Of a stretch of 6,523 nucleotides of DNA, positions 1-5,021 are shown piece after piece. This DNA comes from Spirochaetota bacterium (lineage in GTDB: Bacteria; Spirochaetota; B62-G9; DRHN01), in assembly GCA_023136305.1 (NCBI GenBank), contig JAGLSF010000114.1, positions 1 through 6,523 of the forward strand, written 5' to 3'. The notes under the pieces are model-generated. The model did not search any database. It was not told where the DNA came from and saw only the letters and a program-made list of their open reading frames with translations. A program made the position numbers and the translations under genes. Position 1 is the stretch's first letter, and each line of letters opens with the position of its first letter.

Positions 1-938
1 CGGCCATTGAGATCGTGCACCGTGCCTGGGAGAGTGGGGCCGATGCTGTCAAGTTTCAGGATTTCACCCTGCTTTCGCTCTTCTCGCCAAAGGACTACGA
101 ACAGACACTGGGATTAGAGGGCAGGAGCTGGCAGCGATCGGTCGAACTCCTCTCGGTTAAACCCGAATGGCATGGACCACTTGCCCGTGCGGCACATGAA
201 GCGGGGATTCACTACTTCTCCACACCTTTTTCCCCGGAAGCGGCGAACAGCCTGGAAGATTTTGTGCCATTTTACAAGATCGCTTCAGGGGATATCACCT
301 ATGTATCACTCCTGGAAAGGGTTGCCCGTAAGGGCAAGGGAGTGTTTCTGTCCACGGGTGCATCCCGCATGGATGAGATAGAGCGTGCGGTTGGAATACT
401 CAATGAACATGATCTGCCCTTTGTTTGTGTCATGCATTGCATCATGATCTACCCCCCGCCCGATGAGACATTGCACCTCAACTTCATCGATACCCTGAAA
501 AAGCGCTTCAACCAACCGATCGGATTTTCGGATCACAGCCTCGATACTGAAGCGGCGCTCATTGCTGTGGCAAAAGGCGCATGTGCAGTCGAAAAGCATT
601 TCACCCTCGACCGTACACAGAAAGGGGCAGATCATAAAAACTCTCTCGATCCCGAAGGATTCAGAGGCTTCACGCAAAGGATCAGACGTTGTGAGCGTAT
701 GCTCGGTGACCTTAACCGCCCTATAGGCGAGAGAGAGGGGCGTGAGAGGATATATGCTCGAAGGGGAATATATGCATGGGAAGATCTGAAAAAGGGCGAA
801 AAGCTAACACCTGAAAAGGTGCGGTTTCTGAGACCCAAGCTTGGTGCCGGAGCAGAGGATTTCGGTTCACTCAAGAATAGAAGACTCGATACCGATGTTA
901 CTAAGGGGACTTCACTCGATCAGTCCATGTTCACGTGA
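1..938 (+). CDS. neuB: NeuB-family N-acetylneuraminate/nonulosonate synthase, 5' truncated by window edge
   Basis: This family condenses phosphoenolpyruvate with an N-acetylated hexosamine (ManNAc or a relative) in the cytoplasm to form a sialic, legionaminic or pseudaminic acid, later CMP-activated for surface glycans. The frame is open to the left edge (reading A-I-E-I before the GTG at 15), so 15 is not the true start. About 311 residues are present against a usual ~345-350. The TIM-barrel synthase domain shows GADAVKFQ near the start, FSTPFSPEAA, KIASGD, STGAS, GFSDHS, EKHFTLD (591-611) and GADHKNSLDP (about 624-653). The last two carry the histidines that bind the divalent metal in characterised NeuB. 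A C-terminal SAF (antifreeze-like) domain follows from about 750 (RRGIYA, LKKGEKLT, FLRPKLGAG). The DHKNSL motif resembles the Neu5Ac/legionaminic branch more than PseI, but the exact product cannot be assigned. The usual HCT(S/N) motif reads HCIM here. Confidence 0.88.
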   Translation, partial: AIEIVHRAWESGADAVKFQDFTLLSLFSPKDYEQTLGLEGRSWQRSVELLSVKPEWHGPLARAAHEAGIHYFSTPFSPEAANSLEDFVPFYKIASGDITYVSLLERVARKGKGVFLSTGASRMDEIERAVGILNEHDLPFVCVMHCIMIYPPPDETLHLNFIDTLKKRFNQPIGFSDHSLDTEAALIAVAKGACAVEKHFTLDRTQKGADHKNSLDPEGFRGFTQRIRRCERMLGDLNRPIGEREGRERIYARRGIYAWEDLKKGEKLTPEKVRFLRPKLGAGAEDFGSLKNRRLDTDVTKGTSLDQSMFT

Positions 939-969
939 AGGACCTTCCAAGAGAAATGTACCGAATGAG

Positions 970-997
970 TTGAAAAAATTGTATATTACGTTAAAAT
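970..997 (+). promoter_or_regulatory. Candidate sigma-70-type promoter for the lipoprotein/HEAT pair
   Basis: TTGAAA at 970-975 matches TTGACA at 5 of 6 positions, and TAAAAT at 992-997 matches TATAAT at 5 of 6, with a 16-base spacer. An alternative -10, TATATT at 982-987, has no good -35. The predicted start of transcription is about 1004, the A of the next ATG, so the message would be leaderless or nearly so; no Shine-Dalgarno is visible before that ATG. The region is AT-rich, so chance matches are possible. Confidence 0.4.
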
Positions 998-1003
998 TTA
1001 AAT

Positions 1004-1263
1004 ATGAAACCCATTCTGACTGCGCTTTTTCTGATCGTCTCCCTGCTTATAGGTTTGGGTTGCACGCACACCGCCGTGAAAAGTGGTCCCGATCAACAGG
1101 AGCCGGCGGTTGAATCGCAATCGCGGACTGAACCCGTAGCAGAGCAGTCAAAGGGGGAAACGTTTACGTTATTCTGGGGGGTGAAGAGTTCCCAACACCA
1201 CAACACACCTTTATCAGGGCTGGAGAGTCCTGGTACAAAGGCTTGAGTGAGGAGGGGGTATAG
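1004..1263 (+). CDS. Small putative lipoprotein with apparent -1 frameshift
   Basis: The ATG opens with a lipoprotein-type signal peptide: MKP, a hydrophobic stretch to about residue 19, then cysteine 20 (LIGLGC, a loose lipobox with Gly at -1). The mature part begins as a polar Gln/Glu/Ser-rich linker typical of exported lipoproteins. Read straight, the frame ends at 1246 after 80 residues with an unconvincing tail (SSQHHNTPLSGLESPGTKA). The -1 frame is open from 1132 to TAG at 1261-1263 and reads NVYVILGGEEFPTPQHTF then IRAGESWYKGLSEEGV, much more protein-like. Its stop lies one base before the next gene's ATG, as in a coupled operon. The switch must occur between about 1132 and 1181; two G runs (1153-1157 and 1176-1181) are likely sites. 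A shifted product has about 86 residues. I do not recognise the family. The break may be a sequencing or assembly error, a real mutation, or programmed frameshifting. Confidence 0.55.
1250..1258 (+). promoter_or_regulatory. Strong ribosome binding site of the HEAT-repeat gene
   Basis: AGGAGGGGG is a near-consensus Shine-Dalgarno placed 6-9 bases before the ATG at 1265. It decides against the in-frame GTG at 1247, which would lie at the RBS itself. It sits within the end of the shifted lipoprotein frame, consistent with translational coupling. Confidence 0.75.
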
Positions 1264-1264
1264 G

Positions 1265-1903
1265 ATGAGAAAATACATACTTATAATCATCGTGCTCACC
1301 GTTTTCGGAGGTTCACTGCTCCACGCACAGGAAAGCGTGGAGCAGTATCTCCTCGGTTTGGATGAACCTTCAAAGGAGGCTTATATCGATCTCCTGTACG
1401 AAGGGTCTCATCAAAACATGGTATTTGCACTGACAAAGCTGGCCCCAATGGCTGAGTCGGACGACGAGGATGTATACAAGGCACTCATCTTTGGTCTGCA
1501 GCAGGGAACGGTTTACGTAAAACGTCATGGAAACAAGGTGGTCAACGATTTCTGGGACGTCCGTACTACAAGCGCCTTTGCACTCGGTGAAATGGGCAAC
1601 CCGGACGCACTGCCCCACCTCTATATGGCACTTCGCTATGATCCCGACAATTATGTGCGCAGCGAAGTGGCGGTTGCCATTGGGAAAATCGGTGAACCAG
1701 AAGCCATTCCCTTGCTCACACGGGTCATTGAAACATCAAGTGCCGCGGGCCCCGATGATATGGTGGTGCTTGGCTGTGTCGAAGCTCTGGGTGAAATAGG
1801 ACATCGGGATAGTTTTGTACCCCTTTTAGAGGTGATGCGCGGAAACTACAGGAGAAGCATACGGCGGGCAGCACTTAACTCGCTGAAGCAGCTCGAGTGG
1901 TAA
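1265..1903 (+). CDS. Secreted HEAT-repeat (PBS-lyase-like) protein
   Basis: The predicted protein has 212 residues. Residues 1-21 form a signal peptide (MRKY, hydrophobic core, cleavage probably after LLHA), so the product is likely periplasmic. Two helical HEAT/PBS-lyase-type repeats are clear: about 98-126 (DVRTTSAFALGEMGNPDALP) and 130-156 (VRSEVAVAIGKIGEPEAIP). A third is centred on LGCVEALGEIGHRDSFVPLL, and a partial one closes the protein (SIRRAALNSLKQLEW). The N-terminal region (about 25-85) is helical and may contain degenerate repeats. Such arrays are protein-binding scaffolds with no catalytic residues, so no reaction can be assigned. The start is fixed by a strong RBS. The lipoprotein immediately upstream is the natural partner candidate. 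The fold call is secure; the biological role is unknown. Confidence 0.85.
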   Translation: MRKYILIIIVLTVFGGSLLHAQESVEQYLLGLDEPSKEAYIDLLYEGSHQNMVFALTKLAPMAESDDEDVYKALIFGLQQGTVYVKRHGNKVVNDFWDVRTTSAFALGEMGNPDALPHLYMALRYDPDNYVRSEVAVAIGKIGEPEAIPLLTRVIETSSAAGPDDMVVLGCVEALGEIGHRDSFVPLLEVMRGNYRRSIRRAALNSLKQLEW

Positions 1904-1928
1904 AAAGATAAGTAAGCTGTCCCCTTTT

Positions 1929-2531
1929 TTAGTAGCTGAAGGGTTTTCCCCGCTCCTTGAAGAAACGCTCCATGTCGAGGATCTCTTTCTTCACCAGCTT
2001 CAGATTGACCGGTTCATTCTTCATCAACCTGTCTACTCTCGCAACCATATCACGTATGATACGGTGGCTGGAGCGTACCTCGCTGATATTCCTCCTCATG
2101 TAATCGATGAGCGCATTCGTCTTGTCTGCAAGATACTTGAACTCATCGTTCTTTCGAAGGGTAATGATAAAGTCCATATCACCGTTCAGGAGCAGTTCCA
2201 TGCTCTGCTCGAGCCTGTAAATAGGGCCGGCAACCTTGTGGGAATACACTAGTGAAAAGGGAATGACAGCACAGAGAACAATCAGGTTTGCAGCAATTAG
2301 AGGTATCAGTATTACCTGGAAAAGCCCTGCAACAGTGGTTTCACCCTCAGGGGTAATCACGATAATGAGGCTGCTGAGGTCGGTTCCACCCACATGATAT
2401 TTGAAATAGAACAGGCCGAGTATTGCACCGGTGGAGAGAAGCGTCGCACCCACAATAACAAGTATGAATCGAAGAATGAAACGAGCCTGAAAATTGCCCT
2501 CAATGATTAATCTTTTTCTCCTTCTCTTCAT
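1929..2531 (-). CDS. Two-TM membrane protein with HAMP-like linker, no output domain
   Basis: The protein is about 200 residues from the chosen ATG, which has CAGGAG six bases upstream. A basic N-terminus (MKRRRKRLIIEG) leads to TM1 at about 18-43, then a short extracytoplasmic loop (about 45-69) and TM2 at about 70-95. A HAMP-like segment follows, with the motif SHKVAGPIYRLE at 97-108 and FKYLADKTNALID further on. A charged, coiled-coil-prone helix (about 150-195) runs to the C-terminus. HAMP normally relays signals from membrane sensors to kinase, cyclase or methyl-accepting domains, but none is present here, so this would be a stand-alone transducer or partner-binding protein. It lies downstream of the Gfo/Idh gene on the same strand and is probably cotranscribed with it. 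The frame stays open upstream to 2666, so a longer N-terminus is possible. Topology is confident; function is not known. Confidence 0.75.
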   Translation of the reverse strand: MKRRRKRLIIEGNFQARFILRFILVIVGATLLSTGAILGLFYFKYHVGGTDLSSLIIVITPEGETTVAGLFQVILIPLIAANLIVLCAVIPFSLVYSHKVAGPIYRLEQSMELLLNGDMDFIITLRKNDEFKYLADKTNALIDYMRRNISEVRSSHRIIRDMVARVDRLMKNEPVNLKLVKKEILDMERFFKERGKPFSY

Positions 2532-2537
2532 ACCATG

Positions 2538-2543
2538 CTCCTG
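2538..2543 (-). promoter_or_regulatory. Ribosome binding site fixing the start of the HAMP-like gene
   Basis: The minus strand reads CAGGAG followed by a six-base spacer and ATG at 2531. This is the best RBS-start pair in the long open frame and favours MKRRRK as the N-terminus over the GTG at 2666 or the internal ATGs. Confidence 0.6.
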
Positions 2544-2668
2544 TTCTTTTGCATAGTGACAGGCCCGTCCACTGCAGAAGTCTATTAAAAGTATCGGACA
2601 CATCCCTGCTGCATGCAATCCCTTTTTCATGAGCGACCGTGGGGGCTGCTTTGCATAAACCGCCACCG

Positions 2669-3676
2669 CTAGGTCTTTGCCGGTTCCTCTATCTTACTGT
2701 TTATCTTGTCGATTATCCTGAGGGTTATATCGAGAGTTTTAATATCATCTTCACCACTGACGATGGGGTCCGTTCTTCCGAGTATGCAGTCGATGAAGTG
2801 CAACAGCTCCTCCTTGAGTGCATTCTCCTTCTGCACCTTGACCCGTTCGACAAAGGATTCCTGTTTATAGGTTATCTCGCTCTGAGAAACAAAGAAACTT
2901 GCCGAAGCTCCCCTGTAGATGTTTATATCCTGCGACTCGAAATCCAGTGTTATAAAGGCCTTGTCCTGGGAAACAGACATGGTGCGAATTCTTGTTTCAC
3001 TCAACCTGCTCGAAGTGATATTCGCAATAGCCCCATTCTCAAACTGAAGCACGGCGGAAGCGATGTCCTCAAAGCCACTTCTCAGCCTGCTGCCCATGCA
3101 GTCAATTGAAGACACCTCGCTCTTTATGAGGCTCAGAACGATATCGATATCGTGAATCATCAGGTCGAGTACGACTCCCGTGTCCCAGTCTTTTTCGATC
3201 CACGGGCTCAGCCTCCTTGCCTCGACGAGATAGGGGCTCTCGACGATCTTTCGCAGTTCAACAACCGCACCCTTGAAACGCTCCACATGGCCTACCTGAA
3301 ACATGAGATTCCGTTCCTTGGCGGTTTTCACCAGGCCAGATGCTTCTTCAATAGTGCTGGAAAGCGGTTTCTCAACGAGCGTGTGTACATCCGCTGCAAG
3401 GGCTTGCCTTGCCACCTCATAGTGCAGTTTCGTGGGGACTGCGATGCATATCGCATCCACCTCATCGAGGAGGTCCTCCATTGACGAATAGGTATAGGTA
3501 TTGTACTTCTCCGCAATGAAGTGTGAGCGCACCTCGTCGATATCATAAACGCCCGCGAAATCGATCTCCTGATTCATCGTAGACAGTACATTGGCATGAT
3601 AGGTACCCATTCTGCCTACACCCACCACGCCGATTTTTACCTTGTCACCGTTTTTTCTCGAGCTCATGCCATACAT
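2669..3676 (-). CDS. Gfo/Idh/MocA-family NAD(P)-dependent sugar dehydrogenase, GnnA-like
   Basis: This 335-residue cytoplasmic oxidoreductase has an N-terminal Rossmann fold with GVGRMG at 19-24 for NAD(P), AVPTKLHYEVA at 79-89, and the family's EKP at 102-104, whose lysine is usually catalytic. In the second domain GHVERF (129-134), RRLSPW (154-159) and DLMIHDID (171-178) supply the DxxxH motif typical of the family. The GHVERF/RLSPW/DLMIHDID combination matches, as I recall it, proteins annotated as UDP-N-acetylglucosamine 3-dehydrogenase (GnnA), which oxidise UDP-GlcNAc for amide-linked lipid A. No GnnB aminotransferase is visible, so substrate assignment is an inference. The start is uncertain: the ATG at 3676 has only a weak GGGA close by, and ATG at 3667 or GTG at 3640 are alternatives. 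It lies about 100 bases after dnaJ with its own promoter candidates, and its stop is followed by the HAMP-like gene. Confidence 0.85.
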   Translation of the reverse strand: MYGMSSRKNGDKVKIGVVGVGRMGTYHANVLSTMNQEIDFAGVYDIDEVRSHFIAEKYNTYTYSSMEDLLDEVDAICIAVPTKLHYEVARQALAADVHTLVEKPLSSTIEEASGLVKTAKERNLMFQVGHVERFKGAVVELRKIVESPYLVEARRLSPWIEKDWDTGVVLDLMIHDIDIVLSLIKSEVSSIDCMGSRLRSGFEDIASAVLQFENGAIANITSSRLSETRIRTMSVSQDKAFITLDFESQDINIYRGASASFFVSQSEITYKQESFVERVKVQKENALKEELLHFIDCILGRTDPIVSGEDDIKTLDITLRIIDKINSKIEEPAKT

Positions 3677-3683
3677 TTCCCAG

Positions 3684-3695
3684 AACCTGCAGGTT
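3684..3695. repeat. 12-base perfect palindrome upstream of the dehydrogenase
   Basis: AACCTGCAGGTT is its own reverse complement and lies between the predicted transcription start and the start codon of the Gfo/Idh gene. It could be an operator or a small 5' UTR hairpin, or chance. Confidence 0.35.
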
Positions 3696-3707
3696 TCCTC
3701 TACTTAC

Positions 3708-3730
3708 ATTATACTACAAACAGCATTATA
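3708..3730 (-). promoter_or_regulatory. Two tandem TATAAT boxes upstream of the dehydrogenase
   Basis: On the minus strand two perfect TATAAT hexamers lie at 3725-3730 and 3708-3713, 11 bases apart edge to edge. Neither has a convincing TTGACA at 16-18 bases; the best for the distal box is TTTTCC. The proximal box would start transcription near 3701, giving a 5' UTR of about 25 bases. The 97-base dnaJ-to-dehydrogenase gap shows no terminator, so read-through from dnaJ is also possible. Confidence 0.4.
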
Positions 3731-3774
3731 TGCATGGGGTTTTGCCTGGAAAATTACCTGTTAGGGTCCGCCGC

Positions 3775-4923
3775 CTACTCAAACTTGCTGACTGGAAGGA
3801 GTTCAGGCGTATCGGTCCCTTGTACCTCATTCCTGATCTGCTGGAGGAGCTTTTTCTCACCCGACGACAGGTTCTTGGGGATTCTCACAATGATCTTCAC
3901 AAGCTGATCCCCCTTTCCCCATCGCTTGAGATAGGGAATGCCCTCTTTTTTCAGCCTGAATGTCCTGCCGCTCTGTGTGCCGGGCGGAATGTTGATCTTC
4001 ACCATCTTTCCGTCAAGGGTCGGTACCTTGATATCCACACCCAGAATCGCCTGATACACCGACACAGGCACCTCACAGAGCACATCTTTTCCCTGTCGCA
4101 GAAATGTCCGGTGCTGCTTCTGATGCACCACAACGATCAGGTCGCCCCGGCGCCCGCCTTTTGTACCGGCATTCCCCTCTCCTCTGAGCCGCAGCACGGT
4201 GCCATCCTCGATGCCAGGATCCACATCCAGCATTATCTTTCTCGACTTCGGTGTTGTACCGTTTCCCCTGCAGGTCGGGCAGAGGTCCTTGATGACCCGG
4301 CCGGAACCCCTGCAGGTCGGGCAGGTGGATGCAATGGTGAAGAATCCCTGTGTCCGCGTCACCTGTCCAGTACCTCCGCATTGATCACAGGTAACCGGGC
4401 TGCTCCCCGCACGTGCGCCTGTTCCACTGCAGTCATTGCAACTCTCTTCCCTCTCCAGCTTCAGCTCCACCTTCTTCCCAAAGGCGGCCTCTTCGAGGGT
4501 GAGGTTGATGTCGTATCGTATATCAGACCCCCTGATTACCCGCTCTCTGCGTCCCCCCGTTCTCGTTCTGCCGAATATATCACCGAAGCCGAAAAAGGAT
4601 TCAAAGAATTCAGAACCAAAGACATCGGAAAATCCGCCGAAGAGGTCCTCAAAATCGGCGGCGCTTCTGAACCCCTGGAAGCCTCCTGCACCGGACGCAA
4701 CCCCCTCATGCCCGAACTGGTCATAGAGACGTCTTCGCTGTTCGTCACCGAGGACTTCGTATGCTTCCGTTGCTTCCTTGAAATTCTCCTCGGCCTGCTT
4801 GTTATCGGGATTCTTATCAGGATGGAACTTCACGGCAAGTTTACGGTAGGCTTTCTTTATATCTTCCTCCGATGCACTCCTGTCTATACCGAGGACATCA
4901 TAGTAATCTCTCTTTGCTGCCAT
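3775..4923 (-). CDS. dnaJ: Chaperone DnaJ (Hsp40), type I
   Basis: DnaJ delivers unfolded clients to DnaK and stimulates its ATPase in the cytoplasm. The 382-residue product is close to the usual ~375-380. The J domain spans about 5-70 with the essential HPD at 34-36. A Gly/Phe-rich linker follows at about 74-124 (GFGDIFG and similar). Four CxxCxGxG zinc repeats begin at C162, C179, C201 and C215, all intact. The C-terminal substrate-binding and dimerisation domains include GDLIVVV, VPTLDGK and [15 protein letters not shown] chose ATG 4923 ([12 protein letters not shown]), the usual DnaJ beginning, with GGAG 11 bases upstream; a TTG at 4950 in frame is less likely. The gene follows dnaK by 98 bases that contain an intrinsic terminator, so transcription may depend on read-through. 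Nothing in the protein suggests loss of function. Confidence 0.97.
   Translation of the reverse strand: MAAKRDYYDVLGIDRSASEEDIKKAYRKLAVKFHPDKNPDNKQAEENFKEATEAYEVLGDEQRRRLYDQFGHEGVASGAGGFQGFRSAADFEDLFGGFSDVFGSEFFESFFGFGDIFGRTRTGGRRERVIRGSDIRYDINLTLEEAAFGKKVELKLEREESCNDCSGTGARAGSSPVTCDQCGGTGQVTRTQGFFTIASTCPTCRGSGRVIKDLCPTCRGNGTTPKSRKIMLDVDPGIEDGTVLRLRGEGNAGTKGGRRGDLIVVVHQKQHRTFLRQGKDVLCEVPVSVYQAILGVDIKVPTLDGKMVKINIPPGTQSGRTFRLKKEGIPYLKRWGKGDQLVKIIVRIPKNLSSGEKKLLQQIRNEVQGTDTPELLPVSKFE
4265..4324 (-). repeat. 18-base exact direct repeat within the dnaJ zinc-finger region
   Basis: The same 18 bases (plus-strand CCCCTGCAGGTCGGGCAG) occur at 4265-4282 and 4307-4324, offset by 42 bases (14 codons). 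They encode the CPTCRG cores of zinc repeats three and four with identical codons. This is most simply an internal protein repeat, perhaps homogenised by slippage or gene conversion. Confidence 0.7.
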
Positions 4924-4953
4924 GCGCTGGTCATCTCCAAAGACTCTCAAAAC

Positions 4954-4988
4954 AAAAAAATACCCTATAAGTCTCCCTATAGGGTATT
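4954..4988 (-). terminator. Intrinsic terminator between dnaK and dnaJ
   Basis: Arms 4959-4969 (AATACCCTATA) and 4978-4988 (TATAGGGTATT) are perfect 11-base complements around an eight-base loop. On the minus strand the stem is followed at once by a U tract (seven U in all counting the stem's last two, then G and more U). On the plus strand no U tract follows, so the signal is oriented against transcription coming from dnaK. It begins 34 bases after the dnaK stop and ends about 30 bases before the dnaJ start. The stem is AT-rich apart from the CCC/GGG core, so it may be leaky and act as an attenuator that keeps dnaJ below dnaK. Confidence 0.8.
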
Positions 4989-5021
4989 GTTATCTTTCAT
5001 AGTAACTCCCGGATGGAACAC

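Noticed and set aside
931..950. TCACGTGA palindrome and GAAGG-A-CCTTC mirror at the neuB stop as a terminator
   Set aside because: The arms leave a loop of zero or one base and no T run follows, so no hairpin terminator forms.
841..1113. 90-codon plus-strand open frame bridging neuB and the lipoprotein
   Set aside because: It overlaps the conserved SAF domain end of neuB in another frame, crosses the promoter candidate, and has no recognisable content.
1247..1264. GTG at 1247 as the start of the HEAT-repeat gene
   Set aside because: It would place the near-consensus Shine-Dalgarno inside the coding region and spoil the signal peptide start; ATG 1265 fits the RBS.
1921..1943. Possible bidirectional terminator between the convergent HEAT and HAMP-like genes
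   Set aside because: Only a five-base CCCTT/AAGGG pairing with a long loop could be found; the T run belongs partly to the loop, so no credible stem precedes it.
4924..4950. TTG at 4950 as the dnaJ start
   Set aside because: It would add nine residues absent from normal DnaJ, lies against the terminator U tract, and leaves the canonical [12 protein letters not shown] start internal.
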